DNA of 51,656 nucleotides from an archaeon (GTDB taxonomy: Archaea; Thermoproteota; Thermoprotei_A; Marsarchaeales; Marsarchaeaceae). Of the stretch, positions 33,946-43,405 are shown one piece after another (position 1 is the stretch's first letter; every line of letters starts with the position of its first letter). The stretch is taken from positions 1-51,656 of the forward strand of contig JAJYZJ010000008.1 of the NCBI GenBank assembly GCA_021800035.1. The letters are read 5' to 3'. A program made the translations under genes and the position numbers. Under the pieces are notes generated by a model. The model did not search any database, had not been told where the DNA came from, and saw only the letters and a list, made by a program, of their open reading frames with translations.

Positions 33946-34039
33946 GCCTCAGTCGTATAGCCAGGTCAAGTATCCCGGCCTCTCGAGCTAGAAACTTTCG
34001 GAGAAAGCCGGGGACCGGGGTTCAAATCCCCGCTGAGGC
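33946..34039 (+). tRNA. tRNA-Glu(CUC) with a 20-nt intron
   Basis: Acceptor GCCTCAG/CTGAGGC, anticodon stem CCGGC/GCCGG, T-arm CGGGG-TTCAAAT-CCCCG, discriminator A. The anticodon stem encloses 27 nt. A bulge-helix-bulge is visible: CTCT pairs with GGAG (one wobble), with bulges CGA and AAA. Cutting gives intron 33986-34005 and loop CTCTCGA, anticodon CUC, the canonical 37/38 site. D-arm is weak (GTAT/GTAT with two G-U pairs), as in other archaeal tRNA-Glu. Confidence 0.93.
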
Positions 34040-35260
34040 ATCAAACCTCAAGTAACAAAGCGCTCTGGTACATTAGGTATATGATCTCGAGAAAAAAGGG
34101 TTCCCACGGGCACGGGTTGTAGCATAAGCTGACTATAGGAGTAAGCCAAGAGGCTCGCAGTTCAACACAAGATTGTTAGGTCCGTTCGTGATGGCGCTTT
34201 TTCGAAGGATTAAACTCAGGACTGTGCCGCCGGGTATCGTGCGAACTTGAAGACTCTTACGGTGTACGCATGTAAAGATTTTTGGTGGTCAGCAAAGAGG
34301 GACGGCTAGAGTACGGTACTGCATGATAGAGAGCGCAGGGCGCTCCTGCAGTACGCAATATGACTGGCTGATGGCTCGAAGGTTTTGCAGATAGCTAGGG
34401 AGAGGGTAACAAGGAACTTTCCTATGAAATGAGATGGCCAAAATCACATTCAAGGGGAAAGAAAGCCCTGTTGCCCGAGGATTTCATCACGGAGAGCGGA
34501 CCCAATAGTATGGTGGGGTCGTTTGAAATACGAGGTTTGCGTTCCTAGCCCAGCTTTCCGAGTTGAGTGCGATGGGAGGGAGACTGACCCTTTGAATCTG
34601 GGAAGCCCTTTAACCCAATCCGAAGAAAGCTGTTGCGAATGGGCTGAAGGACGGGACGAGTTCCGATGCGAGGTTCGTGGCCTTATCACCTTTATATCCA
34701 GCTTGGTATCTCTCTATTCCTCGCGAGAAGACGCAACCCCCCTGACATGAGCCGCATTACTTTCCTTAGAAAGTGCTCCGCATTAGCAAAATAAGCCTGT
34801 TGAGCGCGAATTCGCCCTGACCTGATAGACCTGATTTCTGATAAACCATCATGGGCGTTAACCCGAAGAGCTTCGACATCATTCGGGTAGTTATCAGTTT
34901 TTGACAAGCTAGGACCCCCAAATCAGATTCGACGCCAATAGCCAAAACCCCCCGGGAGCCGGTCTGTAACGTCCCTCGTGTGCTCGGTACGGCCAAATTT
35001 TTGTTATTTTTATTCGCAGCTGAGGCCGCGCTCCGCTTTCTTGGGTTTGTACGCTCGTGCCTAGAGCCGCGGCCAGAAGCCCTCAGTGTGGTCGTTTGGC
35101 CTTTTCTTATAGTAGGCAGGTTGGTTGAATTCCTTAGCCATCTTAATATTTATAACTGAAATTTCGGCCTCTGCCCGAGTGGCAAGATATAGTTGCTTTC
35201 TTCATCTTCTCGGGTATTGATAGGCGTTAACATTAGCAAGATTTTTAGCATGCAAGATAT
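34040..35260. other. 1.2-kb stretch without a recognisable gene
   Basis: Only short open frames with no family resemblance and no good start context. A minus frame at 34692-34907 (71 codons, with the run SEIRSIRSGRIRAQQAYFANAEHFL) has a protein-like helix pattern but no supporting promoter or homologue I know. There is no tRNA, array or insertion sequence. It could hold a decayed gene or an unknown structured RNA. It marks the change from the dense left part to the looser right part. Confidence 0.4.
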
Positions 35261-35270
35261 TAACGCGTTA
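35261..35270. promoter_or_regulatory. Candidate MarR operator before MFS exporter
   Basis: The perfect 10-bp palindrome TAACGCGTTA sits 11 bp before the ATG of the exporter gene. A TATA-like GATTTTTAGC (35240-35249) predicts the transcription start near 35270, so a protein bound here would block initiation. The overlapping downstream gene is a MarR-family repressor, the natural candidate. A looser related half site GCGTTAAC occurs at 35224-35231. Confidence 0.5.
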
Positions 35271-35281
35271 GTTGTTCTGCA

Positions 35282-37051
35282 ATGGTACAATACAAATGGG
35301 TCGCGTTGTCCAACACAACTCTTGGAGTTCTTATGGCTTCCATCAATGTAACGATCACACTCATCTCTCTTCCCGCGATTTTCAGAGGCATACAGATTAA
35401 TCCGCTCACTTCCTTTCAATATTTATTATGGATCCTTTTTGGTTACAGTGTTGTAACCGCTACGCTTCTTGTGACATTCGGAAGAATATCCGACATGTAT
35501 GGAAGGGTGAGATTTTACAATATCGGCTTTGTGATATTTACCGTGGGCTCAGTGCTGCTGTATCTGACCCCGGGCAGGGGAGACTTTGCGGCCGATTACC
35601 TGATAGTCTTCAGAATAGTTCAGGGAATTGGCGGCGCATTCCTGTTTTCGAACAGTGCAGCCATACTTACTGATGCGTTTCCATACAATGAACGAGGGAA
35701 GGCTCTCGGGTTAAATCAAGTAGCCGCACTCGTGGGTTCACTGGCGGGTTTGATACTTGGAGGAGTGCTTTCGGCGCTGAACTGGAGATACGTGTTCCTC
35801 GTGAGCGTACCAGTGGGAATTGTTGGAACCGCTTGGTCATATGCTAAGTTAAAGGAACTCGCGACAATAAGGCGAAACCAGAAGATAGACGTGTATGGGA
35901 ACGCAACGTTCGCAGCTGGCCTCACGCTCGTTCTTATCGCGGTAACTTACGGCCTACTGCCGTACGGGCCATCGAGCACGGGTTGGGAAAATCCGTGGGT
36001 CATAGCCGGTCTGGCCGTTGGCTTGGCAATGCTTGTGGTTTTTCCGTTTATAGAGTCGCGAGTTGAAGACCCCATGTTCAGGTTGGAGCTCCTCAAACGC
36101 AGGATTTTCACTGCGGCGAACTTTGCGGGACTCTTGGGGTCCATCGGCAGAGGCGGGGTCATGCTGATGCTTATTATCATGCTGCAGGGCATATGGCTTC
36201 CGCTTCATGGTTACAGTTATGCTTCAACCCCGTTTTGGGCCGGGGTATACATGATTCCCATGATGATGGGATTCGTGGTCATGGGTCCGCTTAGCGGCTA
36301 TCTGTCAGACAGATATGGTGCGAGGCTTCTTGCGACGGTGGGAATGGTGATAGTGGGCTCTGCATTCCTTGCTCTTTCGACGCTTCCCTACGATTTCTAT
36401 TACCCCACGTTCGCTTTGATACTTTTCGTTATGGGTGTGGGGAGCGGCATGTTCGCATCGCCGAATACAGCGTCTATCATGAACTCGGTTCCGCCAGAGC
36501 ACAGAGGGGCGGCCTCGGGTATGCGTGCAACCCTGCAAAACACGGGGCAGACAATTAGTCTTGCAGTATTCTTTACGATAGTGTTGGAAGGACTCGCAGG
36601 CTCCCTGCCAAGCGCGCTTTCAGAGGCAGCGACGGGTGCCGGGGCACCAATCGCGATAGCCAACTTGTTTTCGAAGATTCCTCCTACTGGAGCGCTTTTT
36701 GCAGCGTTCTTGGGCTACAACCCGGTTTCGTCACTACTATCTCAGCTGCAGGCATCAGAGGTGAACCACCTAAGTTCAGCTACTCTGGCAACGATTACCA
36801 GCACCCACTGGTTCCCGACTGTGATAGCTACGCCGTTTATGAACGCGTTGGGGGTATCCTTTTACATTGGGGCGGGGATATCGCTTGTGGCTGCGGTTTC
36901 GTCGGCTCTCAGGGGCAGGGTGTACATCTATGACACAGAAAAGGAGAGCATTCCTCAGGCTCGTGAATCGAATGTGAAGATGTCGCAGATAGCTCCAGTT
37001 GGCGGTGCGGCACAAGAGCAAAAACAAGCAAACAACGGTGAAGGGAGTTGA
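35282..37051 (+). CDS. MFS drug exporter, DHA2 (14-TM) type
   Basis: 589 residues with about 14 hydrophobic segments. Motif A-like [17 protein letters not shown] after TM2, motif B-like [19 protein letters not shown], motif C-like [31 protein letters not shown], and [12 protein letters not shown] in the second half. This matches the EmrB/QacA family of proton-driven multidrug exporters. A 60-residue external loop occurs near 440-520 (with [25 protein letters not shown]), typical of extended DHA2. C-terminal hydrophilic tail ends [14 protein letters not shown] start; the MarR gene overlaps its stop by 4 nt (TTGA). Confidence 0.92.
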   Translation: MVQYKWVALSNTTLGVLMASINVTITLISLPAIFRGIQINPLTSFQYLLWILFGYSVVTATLLVTFGRISDMYGRVRFYNIGFVIFTVGSVLLYLTPGRGDFAADYLIVFRIVQGIGGAFLFSNSAAILTDAFPYNERGKALGLNQVAALVGSLAGLILGGVLSALNWRYVFLVSVPVGIVGTAWSYAKLKELATIRRNQKIDVYGNATFAAGLTLVLIAVTYGLLPYGPSSTGWENPWVIAGLAVGLAMLVVFPFIESRVEDPMFRLELLKRRIFTAANFAGLLGSIGRGGVMLMLIIMLQGIWLPLHGYSYASTPFWAGVYMIPMMMGFVVMGPLSGYLSDRYGARLLATVGMVIVGSAFLALSTLPYDFYYPTFALILFVMGVGSGMFASPNTASIMNSVPPEHRGAASGMRATLQNTGQTISLAVFFTIVLEGLAGSLPSALSEAATGAGAPIAIANLFSKIPPTGALFAAFLGYNPVSSLLSQLQASEVNHLSSATLATITSTHWFPTVIATPFMNALGVSFYIGAGISLVAAVSSALRGRVYIYDTEKESIPQARESNVKMSQIAPVGGAAQEQKQANNGEGS

Positions 37052-37485
37052 CCGAGAAAATCTTGGGCGCAACAGACGCTTGGAAGTCTCTCTCGGACAC
37101 CACTAGAAAACTGATTAAGGCAGTTGGCCTAGAGGTCTCGAAGGCCGGCGTGTCGCTGGTGGAGGTCAAGACGATGCATCTGCTTCAGAGAGAAGGTAAG
37201 ATGCCCATGACGCGCGTGGCTTACGAGCTAATGCTAACACCGGCTGGCGCCACCATGGTAGCCGACAGGCTGGAAAGGCGAGGCTTTATCAGGCGTGCGC
37301 GAAGCCCCGATGATAGGAGAATCGTATACGTGGAGCTCACTCGAAGAGGGTCAGACAAGCTTCGGCTTGCCATGAACCTTCACAACTCGTACATGGAGCG
37401 ACTTTTCAGTGGACTCACCCATTCGGAAATCAAGTCGCTTATCATGATTCTTTCGAAGATTGATTCGCTGATGGGACCAGTTTAG
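37048..37485 (+). CDS. MarR-family transcriptional regulator
   Basis: 145 residues. Helix 1 and 2 form the dimer region ([21 protein letters not shown]), then the winged helix: [50 protein letters not shown], with the wing DDRR typical of MarR. C-terminal helix closes the dimer. TTG start overlapping the exporter stop by 4 nt, so it is made from the same mRNA as the pump it probably represses; a ligand would release it from the palindrome at 35261. Confidence 0.93.
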   Translation: MTEKILGATDAWKSLSDTTRKLIKAVGLEVSKAGVSLVEVKTMHLLQREGKMPMTRVAYELMLTPAGATMVADRLERRGFIRRARSPDDRRIVYVELTRRGSDKLRLAMNLHNSYMERLFSGLTHSEIKSLIMILSKIDSLMGPV

Positions 37486-37637
37486 CTGGCCCAGTCCAGG
37501 CGAAAAATTCGAGTCTGGGCCGACGTAGGTACACCAAATCTGCGTTACTGGCTTTCTTGTCTCGGTAAACGGGGATTGTACGGAGACCCTCTATTTTTTC
37601 CGGAGTGTTGGGTTATCGATATTCTCTCTCGGGGCCG

Positions 37638-37660
37638 CCCTCCTCTAGCAGGAGGGTTTT
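37638..37660 (+). terminator. Hairpin plus T-run after MarR
   Basis: CCCTCCT-CTAGC-AGGAGGG forms a perfect 7-bp, GC-rich hairpin and is followed directly by TTTT. This resembles an intrinsic terminator. It lies 150 bp after the MarR stop. Archaeal termination mostly depends on T-tracts, so the hairpin may instead protect the 3' end or belong to an unseen RNA. Confidence 0.45.
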
Positions 37661-37726
37661 CGCAGATTGAGACCCAAAAAGGTCTATGTCACGCGTTCAC
37701 TATCCTTTGCTGAGCGCGTGTAGCAC

Positions 37727-37969
37727 TTGGCAGAGGCAGAGGCGCTCGGAACAGTTTTTAAGGCGATTGATGAGACCCTTGGTGAGCACGTCGAGAATGT
37801 TCTCAAGCTGACTAGCTGGTCTAGTGTGGTGGCCGGGAATAAGAAGATGGAAGACTGTGCGAGGCCAGTAGAGAAGTTTTTCGAGTGGGCAGGCGGTAAA
37901 GCAATTCGCTCTACAGAACACAAGGGGAGAGCTAGTATTTTTATCTCGATTGTAAGGTGGGCTATATGA
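37727..37969 (+). CDS. Doubtful small ORF, 80 codons
   Basis: I do not recognise it. It starts TTG and reads an amphipathic, charged sequence (AIDETLGEHVENVLKLTSW, then RPVEKFFEWAGGKAI) and ends ISIVRWAI, with plausible third-position composition. There is no clear promoter. The opposite strand is also open over this region, which weakens the case. It could be a fragment of a decayed gene in the gap (37486-38507) between MarR and the FAD enzyme. Confidence 0.25.
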   Translation: MAEAEALGTVFKAIDETLGEHVENVLKLTSWSSVVAGNKKMEDCARPVEKFFEWAGGKAIRSTEHKGRASIFISIVRWAI

Positions 37970-38113
37970 ACCGGAGATGGAATGCTATGGCGAGGCTTGG
38001 GGAGGAGACCCGCCAATAGAAGAGATACGCAGTAGCTATACCCACTCGCTAAGACCTCAGTTTGGAGGCTGGTAAGGGCCCTCTCTACAACACAATAAAT
38101 CTGAATCTCAAAG

Positions 38114-38416
38114 ATGATAAAGCAAGTCACAATGGCCGAACTTTACGAGAAAGTCAGGCGAGCTGCCATGGAAGAGAAGAAGCTTCTTGCGGAGCTTGCT
38201 AAGAAGGCAGATTCGGAATTTTTGAAATCATCATTTAAAGAGGTAAAGGATTTCTTTCGCGGATCGACTGGGTCTAGGCCCGCGTGTTGCAGAGCCGAAA
38301 TCTTGTACCAGAGCGCGACATCAGTCTTATGTACAGTTCGCCGGCACGATTCTTCACTCCCCTTAGAAACGGCCCACTATGTCTCTTGGAATCGCCTTAA
38401 ATCACGCCCATCGTAG
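38114..38416 (+). CDS. Doubtful small ORF, 100 codons, possible gene remnant
   Basis: The first 53 codons read a clean, Lys/Glu/Ala-rich coiled-coil-like sequence (MAELYEKVRRAAMEEKKLL, then KKADSEFLKSSFKEVKDFF) with a good ATG. After codon 53 the sequence becomes irregular (Ser/Arg/Cys-rich), as if the frame had been broken there by a frameshift or rearrangement. It may be a truncated gene. No family recognised; the whole 37.5-38.5 kb gap may be decayed DNA. Confidence 0.3.
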   Translation: MIKQVTMAELYEKVRRAAMEEKKLLAELAKKADSEFLKSSFKEVKDFFRGSTGSRPACCRAEILYQSATSVLCTVRRHDSSLPLETAHYVSWNRLKSRPS

Positions 38417-38507
38417 AGCCAACGCGGATAGATCTGCACAACCAGTTTTGCAGCCAGCATCGAAACGCAAACATGTCAATCTTAAATCCAGTGTCATTAC
38501 GATTTGA

Positions 38508-39656
38508 TTGTTCAGCTTGAATGCCGCAATTCTTGGTGGAGGAATCACCGGGCTCTTTGTGGCAAAGTATCTAATTTCTGAGGGTGTTGACGTAACGCTG
38601 TTTGAGAAGCGAAGTGTCGGCGAGGCATCTTCTCACGCCGCGGGGCTAATAGTGCCGCACAGTATTCGAAGGACGAATACATGGGGTTACCTTGCTGAAG
38701 CGCTCAACTTTGCGCGGAAAGGAGTGTTGAGAATTAGGGAGGTGGACCGACGTTGGTGGCTCTCGCTAATAACCGAATTTGGACAAGATGCGCCTCCTGA
38801 GGCATGGGACTTTGTAAGAAAGGCGGGCGATTTTGCGCTGCAGGAGTACAGGAAGATGGCCGAAGCGCACAATGATTTCGAATTTTCGGAAGACGGCGTA
38901 CTCGAAATATATGAATCCAAAAAGAGGTTTTCAAGAGCCGTTGAGTCAACTGAACGAGAAAAGCAACTCAAGGTTGAATCACTTGATGTTGCGGGCTACG
39001 CCGGTGGCATATTCTACCCAAATTGTGCGAGAGTATGTACTGAGTCCTTTACACGGCGTATTGCGGACGAAATAGGTAGAGTAAGGGTAGTATATGACAA
39101 GGTGACATTCGCGGGGCTTGATGGAACCGTCGGTATCGGAAACGACGCACAGAAGTTTGACGCTGTAATAGCTGCGCTCGGGGTAGACTGCCGGAAGCTA
39201 GGGATTCCTGTTACAGCAATAAAGGGCTACGGGCAAAGGTTGGAAAATACCCAGTCCCTGAACAGTCTTCCGCATCGGGCCATTGAATTACCAGAGTATG
39301 GGAATGCGATAGTGGCATTTGAGAATTGGGTAAAGGTTACGGGAGGGCTCGAATTTGATTTTTCGCCATCTGGAGAAAACGCTCTGGCGGAATTGGAGCC
39401 AGGCTTACGAGTGCTTGGCGCGACCAATACCATTCCTATGGCTACGGTCGCAGGCTTCCGACCGTGCTCCCCAGATGGGTTTCCCATAGTCGGGCGAAAG
39501 GAGAATCTCGTTGTAGCGACAGGAGCGGGCAGGCTAGGGTGGAGTTTCGCTCCAGCCTTGGGACGGCTTGCTGCTGACCTAGCTCTTGGAAGAAGTCGGG
39601 ACTTCCCTCACCTCTCGCGTTATGCCCGAAAGATTCGGTCGGGCACCTTAGTATGA
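38508..39656 (+). CDS. FAD-dependent oxidoreductase (DAO family)
   Basis: 382 residues. The N-terminal FAD-binding Rossmann motif is ILGGGITGLFVAKYLISEGVDVTLFEKR, followed by SSHAAGLIVPHS. The substrate domain lies in the middle, and the C-terminal FAD contact is TVAGFRPCSPDGFPIVG with ATGAGRLGWSFAPALGRLAADLALG. This resembles D-amino-acid dehydrogenase, glycine oxidase and sarcosine oxidase relatives. The substrate is unknown; length fits DadA/ThiO-like members. TTG start at 38508, or TTG at 38517, the latter just before NAAILGGG. It has no operon partner. Confidence 0.85.
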   Translation: MFSLNAAILGGGITGLFVAKYLISEGVDVTLFEKRSVGEASSHAAGLIVPHSIRRTNTWGYLAEALNFARKGVLRIREVDRRWWLSLITEFGQDAPPEAWDFVRKAGDFALQEYRKMAEAHNDFEFSEDGVLEIYESKKRFSRAVESTEREKQLKVESLDVAGYAGGIFYPNCARVCTESFTRRIADEIGRVRVVYDKVTFAGLDGTVGIGNDAQKFDAVIAALGVDCRKLGIPVTAIKGYGQRLENTQSLNSLPHRAIELPEYGNAIVAFENWVKVTGGLEFDFSPSGENALAELEPGLRVLGATNTIPMATVAGFRPCSPDGFPIVGRKENLVVATGAGRLGWSFAPALGRLAADLALGRSRDFPHLSRYARKIRSGTLV

Positions 39657-39890
39657 GGTATTGCGAAAGTTTGAGTGGTCTAGAGCAGATGATGGACCAA
39701 ATGAATCTGTATTTCCTCAATTACTAAATTATTGATTGCCCGAGGAACCAGGTATATGATATTAATCAAAATTTGTCAGTCACTAAACCACTTTTAATCG
39801 TGCCTCATGTACAAGGCTGCAAAGGATTTTACAAGCGCTCTAGAAACTTGCGACTTATTGTCAGAACTAGACTTGTAATATTCGACCTAT

Positions 39891-40859
39891 ATGACAAACG
39901 CGCGGAACACGTCTAACCGCTATGCCCTGCTAGCAGTGGGCGCGGTAATTGTCGCAGTGGTACTTGGTGGTGTGCTGGCTTACACCACAGGGATCTTTGA
40001 CAGAGGAAACACGGGGTATCTCGTTGTTGCAGCGCAAGACCCAGGACAGGTTGCTGGTGTGCAAGCGATTTTTGTACAGATGAGCGAAATACAAGTTCAC
40101 GGTACGAATGGGACGTGGATCACCCTCTACACAAACCCAGTTTGGGTTAAACTGGATTATGTTCTGAACACCTCTACCAGCGTAGTGGCATCGAAGCTGA
40201 AGACTGGCACGTATGATGAGTTACGAGTGATAATTCCACAGAACGGCGTCAAGGTGCTCGTAAATGCGTCGCTGGCTTCAGTTGTCGGCCTGACAGGCCT
40301 TGTTAACATCAGTGCTGTTGTTCCGAGCGGCTCGGAGACCGGCATCAAGATATATCAGCAGTTTACAATCCGGGCGGCAACCACGAGTACAGTGGTTATT
40401 CATTTTCACCTCATCCAAACTGGCTCAGGTTCGTATATGCTCACTCCGCAGACGAACTCGGAGTCTTCAGGCACGGGGCAAGGAAACTTTTCGGAGACGT
40501 TCATGTCGCATCTCATCGCAATTGCTAAAGCCGAGGTGAGTAATCTTTCATTGAGTTATGCCACAAACGCGAGTATAAAGTGGGACATCAATCAGAGCGG
40601 CATCATCTTGATTGAGCGTGCGAACGCAACGCTTGCAGGCTCCAGCTGGTCGAAATTGTTCTCGGAGTACAACGTTTCGAGCTATTCGATGAGCTCCATT
40701 TCGACAAGTGTCAGGGGAAACACCGCAACCTCGTCCGGGATCCTGACCCTCAATATTACTGTTGGCAAGACATCGGCTCAACTTGTTCTGGATGACACCG
40801 CATCCTACTACTTCAACGGTCAAACTTGGGCGATCACCACGGAGCAAATTGGCAGCTGA
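39891..40859 (+). CDS. DUF4382 membrane-anchored extracellular protein
   Basis: 322 residues. N-terminal uncleaved signal/TM (about 12-32: LLAVGAVIVAVVLGGVLAY), then a DUF4382 beta-sandwich (about 43-180: GYLVVAAQDPGQVAGVQAIFVQMSEIQVHG, TWITLY, LKTGTYDELRVIIPQNG). A second Ser/Thr/Asn-rich region (about 200-322) follows, with many possible N-glycosylation sequons such as NVSS and NLSL. It is probably tethered outside the cell. Function of the domain is unknown. ATG start. A T-rich tract at 40915-40927 follows the stop as a likely terminator. Confidence 0.8.
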   Translation: MTNARNTSNRYALLAVGAVIVAVVLGGVLAYTTGIFDRGNTGYLVVAAQDPGQVAGVQAIFVQMSEIQVHGTNGTWITLYTNPVWVKLDYVLNTSTSVVASKLKTGTYDELRVIIPQNGVKVLVNASLASVVGLTGLVNISAVVPSGSETGIKIYQQFTIRAATTSTVVIHFHLIQTGSGSYMLTPQTNSESSGTGQGNFSETFMSHLIAIAKAEVSNLSLSYATNASIKWDINQSGIILIERANATLAGSSWSKLFSEYNVSSYSMSSISTSVRGNTATSSGILTLNITVGKTSAQLVLDDTASYYFNGQTWAITTEQIGS

Positions 40860-40914
40860 GTTACTATCGCCACAGCTCCTCCGGGGATTGTGGCAAGCGT
40901 TTCCGTCCAAAATC

Positions 40915-40927
40915 TCCTTTTTTGTTT
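40915..40927 (+). terminator. Poly-T terminator after DUF4382 gene
   Basis: TCCTTTTTTGTTT, about 55 bp after the stop of the DUF4382 gene, fits the U-tract that aCPSF1/FttA and archaeal RNA polymerase use for termination. An AT-rich TATA-like element (GATTTTAATATACC, from 40944) for the KaiC-like gene follows at once. Confidence 0.5.
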
Positions 40928-41021
40928 GATTAATTATAATGAGGATTTTAATATACCACTTGTGACTATTGAGCAGTAAATTCTTTTAGGCATCCGAGAC
41001 TACAGCCATGCGAAAGTCGGC

Positions 41022-42440
41022 GTGGGCTCGCGCGTTCAGCTCCTGAGTTCAGGTGTGACAAGACTGGATGAAGAGCTCTGCGGCGGGATTCCCGAACAGT
41101 CTCTCGTCGCCTTGAAAGGATTGCCAGGAACCGGTAAAACCACGCTCGCTTACAGATTTTTGGAGGAGGGACTGCTAGATGGTGAAGTGGCTGTTTGGTT
41201 CTCGCTTAACGAGAGCAAACTTCAAACATTGTCGAACGCCTATCCGTTTACGAAATTCAGTGTCACAAGCTTTGACGGATATCTAGCGAAAATTCGACAA
41301 TTGGAAGATGCTGGGAAATTGAAAATAATAGATGTTGTGGCCGCGACCCCCAAGGGCCAACCCGCATTTACTCAGGAGCTGATTGAAGCTGTACAGAGAC
41401 TTACTCCTAGGAGGCTTGTCGTTGACAGCTACTCAACGCTGTTCACCGGGCGTGTTGCGAAATCCGAGGAACGAACGGCCCTACAGGTAACGTTCTCGAA
41501 GGTGATACCATCTAGGGGCTGTACCACGATGCTCACAGTTGAGAGCGACAGCGAACAGCAGATTGATTATGCGGCTGATATTGTTATCAGTCTTGAGAGA
41601 CAGCTCATAGACGGAAGGTCCAGAAGACTTCTCACAATCAATAAGAGGAGAGGAGCGAAGACCATCAGACCCACCTCCCTGTTCACGCTCTCCGATGGCC
41701 TCAAGGTATTTGGACCGTACCGCGAGCCAGAAGCGAATTCCAATAAATTCAAACCCATACGGTTGGATGGGGGATTATATTCGACCGGAGTCGCCCAGCT
41801 TGACGATTTACTTGGCGGCGTCTCACTGGGGACGATTATCTTTTTGGAAATTGGTCCAGACATCCGCGTAGAGACCATGCAACTGATTCCTCTCACCATG
41901 AAGCTGAACTTTCTTGCCGTGGGAGGGAGGCTGGCTTTCTGGCCACTTGCGGGGGCGAACGCGGCCGCGTTTCGGGCATTTGCTGGACAGAGTTTGGATG
42001 TAGAACTCCCCCGCGTCGCCAGAGTGATGGAATACGGAAAAGTGACGGACGAGATTGGTGTTAAAGTAAACGGCATCTTCGAAGCAGACAATACCGCTTG
42101 GTGTTCAACGGTTTCAGGGCTCGGCGAGGACGGCTCACCCGTTCTTAAGGCTTATAACGTCGAAAACTTCGAGTATAGATATAGTTCGGAGGATACGCTC
42201 AGGTTCATTGCAAACGATATGATCGACACGATTTCTTCTCCCAGAATCTGTATCGTCGTCGGTAAGCCTTGGCTCAGATTGAACGCAGCGTTTGCAAACC
42301 ATGCTTACATACACCTCGAACTGTTCTCGGTTCACGGCACCCCGGTCCTGAGAGGGCGAAGACCATGGACCCCCGAATTCGTTGTCGAAGCAGACTATTC
42401 TGTGAATCCCATAGGGGTCAGACTTACCGAGCTAAGTTGA
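41022..42440 (+). CDS. KaiC-like ATPase with degenerate second domain
   Basis: 472 residues. The N-terminal RecA-fold domain (about 1-235) has SSGVTRLDEELCGGIPEQSLVALKG, Walker A GLPGTGKTT, Walker B LVVDSYS and a KaiC-type EEGLLDGEVAVWFSLNES. The second domain (about 245-472) begins the same way (YSTGVAQLDDLLGGVSLGTIIFLEIG) but the P-loop position reads EIGPDIRVET, without GKT, so it cannot bind ATP in the usual way. It likely serves as a regulatory or partner-binding unit. KaiC-like proteins in archaea act in signalling and motility. GTG start. The LLM enzyme follows 69 bp downstream. Confidence 0.88.
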   Translation: MGSRVQLLSSGVTRLDEELCGGIPEQSLVALKGLPGTGKTTLAYRFLEEGLLDGEVAVWFSLNESKLQTLSNAYPFTKFSVTSFDGYLAKIRQLEDAGKLKIIDVVAATPKGQPAFTQELIEAVQRLTPRRLVVDSYSTLFTGRVAKSEERTALQVTFSKVIPSRGCTTMLTVESDSEQQIDYAADIVISLERQLIDGRSRRLLTINKRRGAKTIRPTSLFTLSDGLKVFGPYREPEANSNKFKPIRLDGGLYSTGVAQLDDLLGGVSLGTIIFLEIGPDIRVETMQLIPLTMKLNFLAVGGRLAFWPLAGANAAAFRAFAGQSLDVELPRVARVMEYGKVTDEIGVKVNGIFEADNTAWCSTVSGLGEDGSPVLKAYNVENFEYRYSSEDTLRFIANDMIDTISSPRICIVVGKPWLRLNAAFANHAYIHLELFSVHGTPVLRGRRPWTPEFVVEADYSVNPIGVRLTELS

Positions 42441-42509
42441 ATCGTAGCACCAATTTCAGTTTGCTGTCAACGGCAAAGCTAAGGTTGTGCCTGACCGTCT
42501 CCGTATTCT

Positions 42510-43313
42510 ATGCGTACTGGTGTCGTCGTTGCAAGTAGCTGGAAGGCAGAAGATATAATCAACGCGGGTGAACTTGCCGACTCGGCCGGACTGGATTATT
42601 TCTTTGTCACTGACCACTATCTCACTCCCTCCTCAAACTCTACTGTGGACGCCTGGACTCTCTTGGCAGCGCTTGCCGTTCGCACTGAGAGGGTGAAACT
42701 CGGAACCTGTGTCACACCAATTCCGTTTCGGCATCCCGCAATACTCGCGAAGATTGTCGCTACAGTAGACAGGCTTTCGAAGGGGAGGGTTACGCTGGGC
42801 GTGGGGGCCGGGTGGCACGAGCCCGAATTCTTGGCATACACGGGAGAGTGGGAGTGTACGCCCGCCATCCGGGTTTCCAAGGCTCTCGAGGGTCTGAACT
42901 TGATGCAGCGATTATGGGCAGAGGACAAACCTTTCGATTTTCAAGGCAAATTCTATAGCCTGAAAGGAGCCCTGCTCGAGCCAAAGCCTGCACAAGGACC
43001 CAGCGTCCCACTCTGGTTCGGCGGAGTTGGGAAAAGGATGCTGAAATGTGCAGCCCGTGTCGCACAGGGCTGGCTACCCCCCGTTCCGGGGATGACGGAC
43101 ACCGAGTACCGGAAGGTCGCTAGCACGCTGCGGAGCGAGGAAAGCCGGATTGGTCGCACTGAGCCAGTTGTACTAGGTTTCAACGGCACAATTGAAGAGC
43201 TCGAGGCGAACTTTAACAATTTTTCAAGGTATGGTTTCGGGTGTGCACTTCTTACAAAAACAAAGATTAATGAACTCTCCTCGGCGATCCGGCGACTTGA
43301 GGCTTCGCTCTAG
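42510..43313 (+). CDS. Luciferase-like (LLM) F420-type oxidoreductase
   Basis: 267 residues, a TIM-barrel bacterial luciferase-like monooxygenase domain: AGELADSAGLDYFFVTDHYLTPS, TERVKLGTCVTPIPFRHPAILAKIVATVDRLSKGRVTLGVGAGWHEPEFLAYT, and PVPLWFGGVGKRML-like sequence near 165-180 (VPLWFGGVG). The GAGWxxxEF motif and length fit F420-dependent LLM-class enzymes of archaea and actinobacteria. Substrate unknown. ATG start. Confidence 0.88.
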   Translation: MRTGVVVASSWKAEDIINAGELADSAGLDYFFVTDHYLTPSSNSTVDAWTLLAALAVRTERVKLGTCVTPIPFRHPAILAKIVATVDRLSKGRVTLGVGAGWHEPEFLAYTGEWECTPAIRVSKALEGLNLMQRLWAEDKPFDFQGKFYSLKGALLEPKPAQGPSVPLWFGGVGKRMLKCAARVAQGWLPPVPGMTDTEYRKVASTLRSEESRIGRTEPVVLGFNGTIEELEANFNNFSRYGFGCALLTKTKINELSSAIRRLEASL

Positions 43314-43405
43314 ACAATCTGGGTGTTTGCCCATGACACAGAAGGCTTTGGCACAGGGAAAAAACTTCAACCCCTCCTCTTACGTTGGGGATATGGGTGG
43401 TAAGC

